DNA of 64,000 bases. It comes from Phorcus lineatus. Its lineage: Eukaryota > Mollusca > Gastropoda > Trochida > Trochidae. Below the pieces are notes generated by a model. The model made no database searches. It was not told the DNA's origin and worked only from the letters and a program-made list of their open reading frames with translations. The stretch is from assembly GCA_921293015.1 (NCBI GenBank), contig OV121088.1, forward strand, positions 28,743,645 through 28,807,644, given 5' to 3'. Positions 34,425-48,036 of this stretch are shown here, in pieces (the stretch's first letter is position 1; every line of letters begins with the position of its first letter). The position numbers and the translations under genes are program-made.

Positions 34425-35268
34425 GATTAAAAGGCTGTTTAGGAGCGGTTTAACTTTGGAGATAATTAGTTAGTAATCATGTTTCACGTCTGTCCTTGTT
34501 TTCTATTTGAAAGAGTACGAGAATCATGGTGATCAGTTCGACAGATTCATATAAATGTATGCATTACGACACACAAACATTACCATTTTTGATACAAAAG
34601 TATCAGGGCTAAATACTTATTTTCATAATGCTTCTATACATTTTCAGGCACATATCTCATCCAAGATTAATCACAAATCTCTCAAAATGAATTAAATTAT
34701 TGCACGTTCCGGCACTTTATGGATTAAGTGTTATTCTAAAGTAGAAAGGATTGGTTTAAGAAGAGTTTATAGTTTACTTGTTTCTAAAGATAGAATAAAC
34801 ATTACACTTTCTTGGCTTACTCTAAGTTGAGATTTGAGTTCTCTAGAACTTTGGTTCACCAGATTTAAAAAATCTATCCTGCTGATAGCAATCTTTAACT
34901 CTTCACATGTAAGTAAATATAACTACAAATGTAGTTAGCTTCACAACTATTTCATGGGCATCTGATACTTTATGAAACCTTGCAATTGTTCAAATTATTT
35001 CATCGTCAATTAATATCAAATTCCGATACGCAGGTAGATTTTTCATATTTAGATAGATATTTTGGAATAAAAAGTAAACCGGAATTAACTTTAGCATATT
35101 TTAGGCCAAATATAATAAATACAACGTTGCCCGTTGATAATTACAGTTTTTCATGCCAGCCATGTCTCAGCACAGAAATGTTGTCTTATTTAGGAACATC
35201 CTTGAGGTACTCTCTAAACATGTCCAGCTTGGCGCTGAATTAACGTGAGTGATGCTCTCTTCATTTGT

Positions 35269-35270
<2 letters not shown>
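34425..35270. other. no recognisable gene
   Basis: AT-rich. An 87-codon open frame at 34980-35243 has no domain; its start context and composition do not set it apart from chance. Confidence 0.45.

Positions 35271-35271
<1 letters not shown>

Positions 35272-35308
<37 letters not shown>
35272..35308 (+). repeat. homopolymer run of 37 G
   Basis: Uninterrupted G from 35272 to 35308. Long enough to form several stacked G-quadruplexes; the true length in the genome may differ because such runs are error-prone to sequence. Confidence 0.9.
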
Positions 35309-35311
<3 letters not shown>

Positions 35312-35314
35312 TCG

Positions 35315-35410
35315 ACAGCTTTAGTCAATGGGCAGTGATCATGATTTATGAAATTGTTGTTTCCACAGCTTTAGTCAATGGGCAGTGATCATAATTTATG
35401 AATTTGTTGT
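35315..35410. repeat. 50-bp tandem duplication beside the G run
   Basis: ACAGCTTTAGTCAATGGGCA and the following bases occur at 35315 and 35365 with a 50-base period and few mismatches. Confidence 0.9.
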
Positions 35411-36149
35411 GAACTACATAGTGATTTTGACTCGAGACATTAATATTATTCAAAGCACCAAGTCAAGGCCTGTGTTCATGCTGTATTGAGTAAATAAAGA
35501 TAACACATCATTGTGGAAATCAAAACAGAGTTAAAAGTAAGACCTATTGTGAGTTGAAATAAATTCAATAGATACAATCAATAAATAAATGGAACGAGAT
35601 ATAGTCCTTTTCAGAGAATAAAATGAAGTATATACAGTACTCATTGTGAATCTAACTTACTGGACTAAAGTCAAATATACATGTATTCTTTTGTTAGCAA
35701 CATTTTGTTGACAAATACGATGTAACAATGAAAGCTTTATGAACACATTTGATAAGACAAAAAACAAATCAGTATTACAAAACTTTTGAATGACTATCAA
35801 TAATACTTAATAATGCCAAATGTATAAGAAATTAATGCATAGTTACAAAGTTATGAGGATAGGAAAAAAAATTACGCACTGACCGATTTAATAATCCTGC
35901 TACGTTGTTGGTTACAATAAAAACCATACATTAGCATTATATATTCATATCATCACATGTATTGAAATAGTTTAGAAAAGGCCTTCAACTTTGAAACAAT
36001 GAATAGAAAATTATCTGAATTTTATTAATATGAATGCAAGAAGTGTGAATCAATCAATATTGGGATAACTTAAATCACTGTTACTGTTATAAGAAACCTT
36101 TGACAAAATCATATTTTTACAGCGACTATTTGAAACGATATTGATAGGA
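35411..36149. other. no recognisable feature
   Basis: AT-rich spacer between the tandem duplication and copy 2 of the inverted duplication. Confidence 0.45.
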
Positions 36150-39035
36150 TAGTCATCGATCAAAGCTCCAAATAGTTCTAAAGAGCATAATATCATTCCA
36201 GTACAACGGCTTTGAAGTTAAGAACCAAGTTCCGTGTATCATGTTCTTTCAACCAATCCCTGTTCGAAATGTTTGGAAATGTGCACAAATTATTTATAAA
36301 TTGCTTCGTAAATTACAAACTGCAAACAGGAATCCAAGTTATGATTTAATTTCGTGTGTCATCAAGCTAATATTTGGTCACCAATTTCTCTTCGATTAGG
36401 ATGCAATAGGTTTTCCTGCTTCAGGCGAGGAATATTTCTTTGAGAGGTTTAATGTCATGCAGAGTATAACGTGATTAAAACTGATTTTCATTCTTTGAAA
36501 TATCATAACGTTTTTTACATGTTTTTACATGGTTTTTTTATTTATACATGTACCTTCCAACATGACATGGTCTTGTAAAAATCACTACACAATGAATTGC
36601 AAATTGCTTTGGAACATGTACACATGTACGGAAATTTAAAATGCTGAAAGAAAGACTCAAAAGTATAGTAACTTTATAAGAATCGATATTGACTTACATG
36701 TACACGTAGGTGTATTCTTGAAATATCAACTTGTATCATAATCACCTGATTATTTCATTTAAAAGTGATGGATCATGTAAAACGCCTTCTCAAAATCAGC
36801 TAATCACCATGTACTTAGGAAGTCGTATTAAATGAAATGATTTTATACATGGTCAGAAAGCCCTAGCTCCGTGAGATTTCTCTAAACGTTTAAGGACTTA
36901 TCCTTTAATTTCCTGTCTGGTACGTGGATTTGTAACCAATTACTTCAGAGCGGAACCTCTAAGTCGATCACATCATTTAAGATTCCTGAAAGGTTTTACA
37001 CACCTCATAATTGATGAGCAATTAACTAAAAGTTTTGGATGTCAGGCACAAGGTGATTTAATAGTTTGTCGCGACTATGACTTAAATCCAAGGGTTCCAT
37101 TAACCGATGCTATTTGCCTGAAGTGAACGATACAGAACTCGCTAAGCACCACTAAGCGAATATTCCACATATTACAGATATTAAAGGCAACAGAAAGAGC
37201 TTTCTGTTAAGTACGTATCATGAACCTACAAATATGGATAGGGAATATAATAATTGTTCACAGTTTAAATATACTGCTACCAATCAATGTTGGTTCATGT
37301 TCGTTTTCTTAATTTTTAAAGCAAAACAAAAGCATTTGTAATTATGTTAAGCTACTCTATAATAAACCAAGTGAACAATAACCAATGTAAGCGGTCATTA
37401 TAGTTGTATAGTTTCAGTTCCAGAAATATAGTTCCGGTTTACTAATAATGTAGAATCCTGAAATATTTACGGAGATATTACAATAATTGGAATTCTTCTG
37501 ATGAGGGATATTCAGTAGAAAAGGCGCTCAAATAGTCTGTATATTGTGAATATTTGTATTCTATGTAAATAATAGCTTAATGTGTAAAGAAAATCAAACG
37601 CAAAAAAACGCAGAGAAATTGTGTACTCGCGGAATGAAATGGGCAAACATGTTGATCTTGCACTTAAAAAGCTCAAGTCGGACCCTTTACCCACTAAAAG
37701 TGACCATAACATTCTTGAATCACAACGTTTTTAAATTTCAGCTCTTTGACTTTTTATTTGAAAATACTTTGAAATGACAAAGACATGTCTCAATTTATTT
37801 TCAAATAAGTTATCTAAAATTGAAATTTGTGTATTCTTCATTAGTCCCTTTGGTGCCAATAACATTGGTTGTCACAGGAAGTTTTGTGACAATTTATGGT
37901 GTTAGTATGAAAATAGCATTTGAATTTGAATTGCCATGATGCATGTTTCACAACGATCAGACATGATCAACCCTAAAAGATCTAATACTGGATTGTAGTG
38001 TAAAGGTAGATTAAGATATTACAGTTGCTCAAATACTAAAGATAAATGGTAAAAATATTTCTAAGATAAAGTTGAATAAGAACTATCGATTTTTTTTGCG
38101 GAATTGCGTTTGTTTGAAATGATTGATGAAATTCTAATTATTAATATTCGCTTGAAAGAGACAGTTGTAGTAACACGATTATGCGGTTCACAGTTCGATC
38201 AGTCAACATTGCAGGTATTTACACCTTTCACAAAGTTTAAGAATTAGGTTTTAGCTCAAACAAAGATTTATAACTTAACATTATCAAGAGATCTTTTTCT
38301 CTAATAAATCACTGTATTACTATTCTTTACAAACGTTTTACAACGATGTGTCACTTAAATTTTAAAAACTTGATTCGTCTGAATAGAATTCAGTTTGATT
38401 TGAAAACACGATTCATGAGGAATTAAGCTGAAACCATGTAAATAACAAATAGAATGGATAATATTTCAACCAAGTCGCCCATGAAACACATATGTTCAAT
38501 CAATTTAGTATTAAAATTGAACAGAAATCCAATGTAAAACCAGGAAGAAGATATCAATTTCATTCATGTCTATTAGCTCATGCAACTGCTGACAAGGAAT
38601 TTGCCAAATTTTACGTTTCCAGTTAACCGAATTGTAGTCTAAAGACTTCAACCAAAATTAATTCTGAAAGGAATTTTATGGACAATGCTTTGAATAGTTA
38701 GATATGCCATTTTTGTTTACTTTTCAATCATTATATATACCTCTATATTCAGTAAGTCTTCCAGATTTGTTAAAAATTCAAAACATCAATTCATACTATA
38801 GGAAGAGTAAATGATATATTGGAATTGTACTCTTATGCCCAGGAATAGATTTCAAATTCTTATACTTTCCCTCGGCTATCAAAGAACTTTCTTTAAACAG
38901 CAATGAAAATGGAACTTAGACAGCCACTGTTACTTTTGTACCTGCCTACAGGAACATCTATCAATCAATCAAATCTCTTTTGAAGTAGATATCTAATCAT
39001 GGCCTACAGCAATGACTTGAAAATTGACAAAGCTT
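36150..39035. repeat. diverged inverted duplication, copy 2
   Basis: Reverse-complement partner of 7215-11290, about 1.2 kb shorter through indels. The homology fades about 170 bases before the transposon that begins near 39208. Confidence 0.7.
36893..36991 (+). other. strongly conserved island, partner copy
   Basis: Nearly identical to the reverse complement of 10421-10517. The conservation may extend left through GAGATTTCTCTAAACG (from about 36872). In the frame open in the other copy, this one also stays open through the block. Confidence 0.45.
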
Positions 39036-39207
39036 TTAAAGAAATATCCGATGGCATGAGTCGCAACACAGAAGACAAATACTGATGTTCAGTCGGTGTG
39101 TTTAACAAGTGGCATCGGGTAAATGTAAAAAAAATATTCTTGTCATTTCAATTACTTATAAAAATTCAAATCCTAACTCACTAATATAACTATAACTATG
39201 TATATAT

Positions 39208-39284
39208 ATGTATCATCCCAACTTGGGATCGCGTCCCATCTTGAGATGGGACGGCGCATACTTTAACATGTTCATAATATTCTT
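39208..39284 (+). repeat. left terminal repeat of the 3.6-kb transposon
   Basis: Contains one hairpin, CGTCCCATCT with a 2-base loop and AGATGGGACG, then CATACTTTAACATGTTC leading to ATAATATTC. Confidence 0.65.
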
Positions 39285-40099
39285 ATTCTAATGTTGAATT
39301 TAGAAATAACATCATAACATGTATCATTTAGATAAGCGCTTTAAGGCCCTCGAAAGATATCTTTATTTTATGTTGATTTTCATGACTTATTGGCTATATC
39401 TATCTCTCATCGCATACGAGTCTTTCATCATAGTACAATACGATTTCAAACGTAACTCTTATACAAAATTTTATAAATTATTTCATTATATTCTTAAAAA
39501 TGATTAATTGTGACAGCATGTTAAGCAACTAATAAAAAAGAAATGTACACTCAAAACCCACTCTAAGTGAATAGCAAGAATGCTAATGGCATGGCATGAT
39601 TTCAATGTGCTCATCGTGTTTGATAGTCGAATCTAAGACTGTATGTTTCTTAAACATAATTCACAAACACTAACCTATAATTGGTGTCCCGTCAGTGCTT
39701 ATAAGATATGCAGTAAATAAATCCAGTTATGCCTCCTCCTATTTCCGATGGAACCTGATCTGATCAGTGTCGTGGTGCAAATGGCAAACATACCTGCCTG
39801 GTAGTTCAGAGAAGGGTGTGGGGTGGGTGGAGGGGGGAGAGGGGGTCCGAAAGAAGGTATTTTGGTAAACATCCGGTTCGGTTATGACACTAATACCTGT
39901 GTGTCACCTTCCAATTAGTGACAAGAATGGGTACCAATTGTACATGAGCATGCTTGTAACACTGAGGTACACACCGAGCGTTTGTTGTTTTAGTCAATGA
40001 TTATCATTCTTATTTATCAAGGCATTGGCCCCTATCGGCATTATCACTGATAAGAAGCAGACATGATCAAATGTTTATTGTTATTGTATTAAAAGTTAT

Positions 40100-40557
40100 T
40101 CGATGAAAGTTTTTTGGCCATCTTCTGTGTTGGAATGGAATATGTTAGATAATGAAACTAGAAACGTAGATTCCGTTGCTTCGTTTAAAAAAACACTTTG
40201 ACCGAAATATCTCATGTAATGTACATCATGTCTTCAGAAATATTGGAACAAGAACCAACCAAATTATCCACTGTAAATTAAGACTTGGCTTCAGCAATCT
40301 AAACGCACATAAATTTGATCGTTTTTTACAAAATATGTCAACTTGTACTTGCGGTCATCATTATGAAGATGTCATTCATTATTTATCTATCTGTCCAAAT
40401 TACACGAAAATTCAGTCAAAGTGTTTTTTTCTACGTCAATGGTTATGATGTTCAAACCATATTATTTGGCAACTACTCTTTATCTGATGATATCAACCTA
40501 AACATTTTAGAATCTGTTCACGACTATTTTACCCTTACAAACCGCTTTTCTAGTTAA
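40100..40557 (+). pseudogene. LINE ORF2 C-terminal remnant
   Basis: The remnant starts with WPSSVLEWNMLDNETRNVDS and VASFKK, shifts frame in an A run near 40190, and continues with NQIIHCKLRLGFSNLNAHKF, then CTCGHHYEDVIHYLSICPNY. A second frame shift near 40440 leads into the terminal segment (GYDVQTILFGNYSLSDDINL, ending at a TAA at 40555-40557). Motif order and residues match the LINE end at 168-714, so both derive from one family. The 5' part is absent. It sits inside the 3.6-kb transposon, so it inserted there or was captured. Non-functional. Confidence 0.8.
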
Positions 40558-40745
40558 ATATTTTACTGTTTCTGTTTAAATGTGTTTTGTCTATGATGAT
40601 GAATGAACTTTATGCTGTATATATATTTTTTGTATGGGGGAGGTATTCAGATAGGCTGTATAGCCTGTTTACCAATCCCTTTCTTTTGAACTAAATGTTT
40701 AAACCAAAGTTTTTTTGCCAAACTGAATATAGTTTTTTAATAAAT
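40558..40745 (+). mobile_element. LINE 3' untranslated region
   Basis: Follows the ORF2 stop: GGGGGAGGTATTCAGATAGG with GGCTGTATAGCC-like symmetry, then a T-rich end with TTAATAAATTC. The exact 3' end is uncertain. Confidence 0.5.
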
Positions 40746-42652
40746 TCATTAACAGAACAATTATCATGTAAAGTAACCAAAATGAAATTTAACATCATTA
40801 GAAATACAATGTTTCAACTCATTTCTTATCAATACTACAAGAAGATTATAAACGGAGTTTGTTGACTTTGAGTTCATTAATAAACTTTGTTTACCTTCAC
40901 AAGATTTTTTGACACAAACCAGGGTACAGAGTATCAGTATGAAAAGGTTGTTTTTATATGTACATGCGTCTATCAAGGCTTGTTTGAAGCGTCGAATTAA
41001 GAGAATTGTTGTGTGTTGTTACTGCTCATATGTCGATCAACTGATCAACTATAAGTCAAATAAGATGAGTAGGTGAGAGGGAAGAATTACATTTCAGTGT
41101 AATATTGTTGTTTTACAGCTGAAAGTTTACTTTACTAATCGTTTTGTTATCTTAAATATACTACTTAACATGTCCCCCCGAAAAAAGGAATTAGATTTCT
41201 AAATACACATCAACGAAGTTTTATTGATGTACAAACAATTATCGAGTTATTTTGTGCTGACAAACATGATCTAATGTGTTATCTTCAGAGGACTAAACGA
41301 TTCATATTGTTAATGCTTATACAAATTTTATGTAGAAACTGTCATTTCTTATACAAATTTGATATTGAAATTGTCATTGCTTATTGTAAAATATTATCAT
41401 ATTTCATTGTATGAGAATATGCAATATGTGTAATCATATAATGGTTAGTAAGTATAATACTATGATTTAAACAGTATTTTATTTCCATAAAACATGTGCT
41501 ACACAAACTTCAGAATATATTTTCAAAAAGGATGAACAAACAGGCAGCAAATTCCCTATATAAATTCAAATAAATAAACAAACAATAAAATGATTAAGAT
41601 ATCAAGTACATTGATGGAAATATACATTTGCAATTATCAATACTAAACTCAAATTTATATTAAGCTTTGTCTATCTTACATTTGGTACAAATTTAAAGAA
41701 AGGGCTTTAAAAATCGTTTGTTATCATTTATGAAATGATAAACAGATATTATTAGGAATTTGTCAACAATCTGCGACAAAGATTTGTCGCCGTTAAGATA
41801 GATTTTAGTATATTGATATGATTTACTAGGGTATATTCAAGCCCTAAGTTGGCACTAGTTGAAAATATCTAAAATGTTGGGGAACCAGACTTTGATAATA
41901 GGAACTTTTAATTTCTTTTACATTTGATACAATCAACCAAGTCGCCAAGTAGACAAGATAATAATTTGTTAAAACAACATTGGCTTATGGTGTCTCCATA
42001 TGTTGTTTTAGCCTAACACTACCTACGTCGGGCAAATTGGTGCCCAATCATTCCGATTTCGTTCTCTGTCATGCCAAGCTGTCACATTAACACATTCAGT
42101 GTATTCAGTGCTGGATTATAACGATGGAGAGAACCTTAATTTCTGCTTATAGACGGTTTTTGCATGGTTTTTCATTTCTTTGTATCAGGTACGTTTTTTA
42201 AATATATATTTTTCAAAAAGTAATTTATCTCTAGTGTTGTAAACTTGGATCTGTATTAGAATAACTTCATATCTTTGTTTGTTAAAAGTTTATACCACCT
42301 TTTTGTAAAGAAACTGTGAAATGTGGAGCCGTTTGGTTTCTCTCTGTTTACAGCTGTTCGATATACGCATGTGTTGGTCATTTGAAAAATGCTGAAAACT
42401 ATTATCTAAATATAAATCTATATATTGATCTGATTTTGTTATGTCCCTTAACAAATGTGATTCAATCAGCAATCAAATGGGACTTTGAATAATTGTTTGA
42501 GTAGTGTTGAATCGTTCGTACTCGATAACAGATGAAACCGAGTCAGAAAGTGAAGTAAATGAACATCAAGTCAAATTTTCTTCATAGATGTGAAAAGAAT
42601 GAACAAAATTATCTAAAAACATGTTTTACTGACACAATTCATTATGAAATAT

Positions 42653-42770
42653 GAATATTATTAACATGTTTTAGTATCCCCCGACCCATCTCAAGATGGG
42701 ACGTCCCAACTTGGAATCCCAAGTTGGGACGCGTCCCATCTTAAGATCGGGCGGATCCGCAGTTGGGATG

Positions 42771-42776
<6 letters not shown>
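42653..42776 (-). repeat. right terminal repeat of the 3.6-kb transposon
   Basis: Longer than the left end. It holds CCCATCTCAAGATGGG, then a hairpin GTCCCAACTTGG/CCAAGTTGGGAC, then the perfect palindrome GGGACGCGTCCC, then CCCATCTTAAGAT, and ends AGTTGGGATGATACAT. The extra hairpins look like duplicated subterminal motifs. Confidence 0.65.

Positions 42777-42825
<49 letters not shown>
42771..42825. repeat. (AT)n microsatellite
   Basis: About 50 bases of uninterrupted AT directly abutting the right end of the 3.6-kb transposon. Confidence 0.92.
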
Positions 42826-42826
<1 letters not shown>

Positions 42827-44550
42827 CTAATTGCTAAGAATCATCAAATTTCAAATAATCGTCACTAAGGATAATTAAAGATTTCTCCTGTAAAAATCTG
42901 TAAGATGAGTAAATTATTTGCAAGGAGAGTCATACCAATACCATTCCCAAATTACAAAAATAATCTTGTGTTAAAAGCAATTGATGTAGTTACACATATT
43001 TACGTCAATATACATTCAGAAATTGAAATCTAAGCGGTATGCACTCCTATGACTTGACTAGGAGATTATTTCTGGAGTTAACAAAAAGAGCTCTTAAAGA
43101 CAAATGTAATCATTGTACTATTGCAATGACATGACAGTTTCATATATTTCGGTATTTAAGTGCTCAGAAAAGTGTCCGCAGTATGATTAAAATGTTAGAA
43201 TTTCGATGAATAAATGTTTACGTAAACATATCATTGTTTTTGAAAAATATATATGAACGCTTCAAAGTCAAAATGAAGAAACAAACAATCAGGGAATTGG
43301 TAAAGAGATTGCCGAGGAAGTCATTATTTTAAAAATGGTTATTAAGATACGTTTCAATGATCAAAAAGGGCAGTATCAGTTTTTTTCATTTGGAGCCTTT
43401 AATATACCTCTCGCGACGGAAAGAAATGTACTCCACCAATAATGAGATTTAGAGGATATAAAAAGAAATGGGTAAGTAATTTTTAAAATAGCTTTATTGA
43501 AAAAATTAGTTACATCCTGTAAATCCCCCTCCGTCTAAGTATTGATTTCTTAACCTTTTGTTTAATGTATTCCAGGGAGGCCGTAGAACTATTTTTTTTA
43601 GCAAGACGTTATCTTTTCCATTTGCCTGAATGTACATGTATTATTTAAATCTTTTTTATAAGTTCGCGAGGATGTTAATAAGTATCATTTGTATCTCAAA
43701 CATGATTATGGAAAGAACCGCAATCTACAATGGAACATTACTTCATACATTGCAAAACTTCTCCTGGATCTACCTTGTATATTCTTAGGGAAAAACGGAG
43801 TGGATATCAACATACCATTTTATTTGGAGTTTCGTAAACCGTGTTAGGAATTGAATCTAGGGTTTGTCTTATTTCATATACAAATATTAACAAAAGCCCA
43901 CTTCATCTTAGCGGATCAAACTAGGTTTCTTAAATGCTTGTCCTTTTCATTAAGTATTAGTTAATTCTCATCACTTAAAAGCCTTTAAGAAAAGAACGTC
44001 TCTCTTTCTACTTTGTGTTTTAAAAGATTTTGGGATAATTGCCCTTACAGAGATGAGCTTTTAAGTAGTTCAAAGGAAATTAGAGAGAATAAATGATAAT
44101 CATCAGGGACTGAACATCTCTTTTATATCAAATGTGCGTCCTTTGATCCTTTATCCATGCTTTTCCCAAATCGTTGTTGGCAGAAGCACCTCTTCAAGAT
44201 AAATGGTGAGAGGCTTTGAATCTATCTCGGGATTATTATCATAAGTCTACATTAATGAATTTGAGATTTTAGAATTTTAGTTTCTGCATTACGTTTAATT
44301 AAGTAAGTAGCTGGTGAAGATAGTTTTATATACTTTTAAAATGAACTATTTGTTGAAAAGTGAATTTTTAGTATTTCACGAATGGATGTTATTCTAAAAA
44401 TGATTGATTTGCAAAGTCCAAGGTTAGGGCTGTGTAAAAAAAAATACCTTGATAGTCATCCATTTCGGTTCCAACTAATACCCTTATATTGATATTGATA
44501 ATTATGTGTCTATATTGAATTAACCAGGATTGTTTCAGGAACTAGATGTA
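42826..44550. other. no recognisable gene
   Basis: AT-rich; nothing supported. Confidence 0.45.
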
Positions 44551-44551
44551 T

Positions 44552-44630
44552 GCATATGATGGTAAGGTGGCCATATTATCCAAGGTATAAGCATATTATG
44601 GTATGGTTGCCATATTATCCTAGGTGTTAT
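44552..44630. repeat. 39-bp tandem duplication
   Basis: GCATATGATGGTAAGGTGGC and following, repeated as GCATATTATGGTATGGTTGC with a 39-base period. Confidence 0.85.
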
Positions 44631-44639
44631 CCCACAGAA

Positions 44640-46680
44640 CCTTTGGTAAATATCACACAGTTGTATAGTCAAAAAGGATATAAATTACAACCGTCTATGT
44701 ATTCTTTAATATGTAATCCTTTAGACATTTTATCTAAGTTTTCATTCTGAGACAAGGCCTTCCTCTTTCTCTTGAACTTGAACTTACAGTTCTCCAAGCT
44801 ATTGAAAGCATACATGATGTTCAGTTGCAAGACTCATGCATATGTGTTACGAGACAAGCCTGTCCTGGATGCATATTTTCCTGCACTGAAAACTACATTA
44901 ATATTTCATAATAACTGTTGATATGATTTCTTACAAATGAATTTAAAATTCTAAATGTCAATAACACTATGTGCATTAGCAAAACCTCGCTTGCTGAGGA
45001 GTTAAACTTTTCTGACATTAAGTCATGTTAGTATTGGCCCCATCACTAGAAAATCAACTCTAATTTTCTGTATGGATGAATGTCAGCAGCAAACCTTAAG
45101 CTTCTGAGTCTAAACTCTCAAAGAGTTCTAATATATAGTCAGTTGGATATTATATTTTCTTCAATGTCCTTTCTATATTCTTCTATCTTTGTGAAAGAGT
45201 TTGAATAGGAAAGACAAAATAAAAGTGCGATAAAACCACCGGAGTCTTAATAGCACTAATTGAGAATTGCACATACTTGAATATCTTTAGTTGGTGCATA
45301 TTCATCTTAAGAGATTTAAAAAGAATTCCCTTGCAAACTGACACATATTTCATTCAGAAAATCTGTTTCGACGAGTGTTACCAATAGAAAAGAATGTTCA
45401 ATCAAACTCAGATTCAAACAGATAACAAAACACATCGCCGAAATACAACAATGATTGTTTCATATTGAAATGTGATATCAAACGCATGCTTTAAACAAAA
45501 ATTGTCAAATTATGGTTTTCACCTTTTTTATGCACAGCAAAATAGCCTCATGCCTGACGGGTATAGAACCAATGCAAAATGGTTGTCAGACACCCATTTT
45601 GTAAAAAAAACTCACTTGAAGAATGATAAGATTAATTTGAAATGACGTCAGGCGTTTGATTTTCACCATGCGTCTGAGGGTTAATGCGTGTATTGTGGCA
45701 AAAGGAGGCCATACATGTTATTGATGTGAACTGTTGTCAAGACAATGAACCTGGATTTGCCTGCACCAAGGCCAATATCGGAGACTGTGTCGTTGCTGAT
45801 TTGCTGCATTTTTTATGAATATGATATCATCACATGTTCTTGTTGAATAAATATTTTGGGGTTTTTTTTCTCACATTTGTATTTATAATGCAATCTCGAT
45901 TTAAATACACGGTAGCGTTTCTTTTTCCCGTGAGTTTATTTGCATAGAAATGGGATCTATATAACATTGAAAAAATAAACACTCTCTTGACAGCTTTCTT
46001 CCAAATTTAGTTATTGTCTACGTACTTTTTTCCATCTTTTATAATTCGTTATCATTGCATGTCAAATGCTACGCCCCGTTTTGTATTGGTAACAATTTTT
46101 AAAATTAATTCATGGTTTTACAAAGGTTTTCTTTGTCAATGCCAAATATTTCACCATTATGGCTTCCTGAAAGACTATATGTCTTTTTTCTTTCATGAAA
46201 AAATCAAGTTGACATATCAATTGACTTGTTAATATGATCCATGATCTAAATACACGTAGTTTAAATTTTGTCGTCTGCTGGAAAAAGACAATATAAATAT
46301 TGGAAATAGCAAACACCTGTTATAGATATTAAAGGATCAACTTCATTATGTGATGTTCAGAATCCTTTTGAGTTTGAATAACATAAGGTTTGGACTTTCA
46401 AAAGCCGAATTGATGAGGTACGTTACACAAGATCATTAATCAGAAACATTTATTCTCTGACACAAGGAAATCAAGACAGTAAATCAATGCCATCTGACCA
46501 ACTTTTCGCTCAAATGTAAAGAAATTGGTTATTTTTAGATCAATAGAGTTCACTGAACATAGCCATTAACTGGTCCTTTAAGCTTCATTGCTTTTATTAA
46601 TCAAGGGCTATGAACTTTTTATTAAAAGTGTTTATCAAAAGGTATATGACAATGCTGTGAGAAAGTACAAAGTAGGTTTT
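44640..46680. other. no recognisable gene
   Basis: AT-rich. A TGACGTCA (CRE) core occurs at about 45643 without other context. Confidence 0.45.
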
Positions 46681-46682
46681 AT

Positions 46683-46890
46683 CACATTCTCTCCCAATAG
46701 AGGTAGCTCCGTCATTAATTCCTATACAACCTTTGTTTTAAATAGCTGAGGTGTTTTGAATTATATCTTTTAAACGGCGTCGCTGGCTTTTCATCCAATC
46801 GGATTCTACATTTCTAGAACGGGAGGTTGTAAAGGAATTTATGATGGAGCTATTTCTGTTCCGAGAGAATGGTTTCATAGAACATGTGAT
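46683..46890 (+). repeat. segment shared with 34205-34400 and, in part, 61360-61430
   Basis: The right half (from 46755) aligns with 34205-34400 and is open in the frame containing STFLEREVVKEFMMELF. The left half (CACATTCTCTCC, GTCATTAATTCCTATACAACCT) aligns with CACATTCTCTCC and GTCATTAATTCCTATGAAGCCT at 61360-61400. Three copies of one decayed unit are therefore present. Confidence 0.5.
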
Positions 46891-47639
46891 TTTTTTACCA
46901 TTCTCTACATAAATAATGATTGATAACTTTAATTAGAATATCTGCCTCATTTGAATTCGCTTCAAAACATCATTCAAAACCACAAATAATGAAATAGAAA
47001 GTAAAGTAACTTGAAAAAACAAGTATTGTGGAAACTTATGACATGTTTGAAATATAGGATGGCATATCTGTGGTCTCTTGAAAGTCTGTTATATGAATAG
47101 AAAGCAAAGCCATCTAAACTAAAACTAATGGCATGTCAAATATCTAAAACGAAAACACAATTTAAATATTCAAGGCCTCCATAGGCATTTTTACCAGACA
47201 ACGCCGTAGTGTAGAATAGCATGTCATTTAACACTTTTATTACATATTAAAATAAATTGAAATCTGCATTGCGTTAACATGGAAAAAAAGGATCTTTACC
47301 ATTTTATCAAAACCTATGCCACGACGTAAAACGTTCTTGTTGTAAAACGTTTTGACGTTGCAATATCCGCATTGCTGTCAGAAATTTGCATTGCTGTCAG
47401 AAAAGCCAAAACTATGTTAACTTCGTTTTTCTTCGTTTTGCTGTCGATGCAAAAGTGAAATCCGAAAGAGTCACTGGATTAGGGACCATATTAGTTTACC
47501 CAATTATCGAATATTTAGGATGACATCATAAGAACATTAAGGTATTGCATATTTTTAACAAAGGTTTTCACGATGCCTTCGAGCAGTGGTTAACGTGTTC
47601 CTAGAGTCATGTGATGGCTATATCCATATAATAGCCTTG

Positions 47640-47960
47640 AAAGAAAACATATCTATTACCCGGTAATCTTCTGGAAAAGGTTGATATTGATACAACAGAT
47701 AGCTTCATTGAAACATAAGGACTGTGACCATTGCATCTTAAAGGTGTTATAGTTTCGTTTCACTTAATCAAGATATATCGTCTCTCTTCAACAAGCTTTT
47801 CAAACAACTTAACATCTCAACAGCTGGTTTGGAGTTTATTTTTCATCAATCAATGATTATGGATATGTCTATAGTCAATCAATGTCACATTTAAACATTG
47901 ATGAGGTCATAAAAACAAAACAGAATGTTTTTGAAAGATGCGTTATCTTTTTATTGATAT
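47640..47960. repeat. diverged direct duplication, copy 1
   Basis: From about 47690 it is collinear with 55505-55800. Anchors: TGAAACATAAGGACTGT (47709/55527), CAACAGCTGGTTTG (47819/55634), GGTCATAAAAACAAA (47905/55745). Its start, AAAGAAAACATATCTATTAC and CCGG/CGAT, recurs at about 47998. Confidence 0.72.
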
Positions 47961-48036
47961 TTTTATTAGAAAGTAATGACTTTATCAGTCAGCCCAAAAA
48001 GAAAACATATCTATTACCCGATTATATTCAAATGTG

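Larger units (their letters stand above)
39208..42776. mobile_element. 3.6-kb DNA transposon with palindrome-rich terminal inverted repeats
   Basis: The outer sequence ATGTATCATCCCAACT at 39208-39223 is repeated in reverse complement at the right end (42761-42776). Both ends then carry palindromes built from CCCATCTTGAGATGGG and AACTTGGGA, and finish with a matching inner block (ATACT.TAACATGTT.ATAATATTC). It is inserted in or next to an AT microsatellite, which hides any target duplication. No transposase was found; the interior is AT-rich and holds a LINE 3' end (40100-40745). It is probably non-autonomous, and the superfamily cannot be named from the ends. Confidence 0.65.

Noticed and set aside
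34980-35243. 87-codon open frame ending before the G run
   Set aside because: No domain, no homologous segment in the window and no supporting signals.
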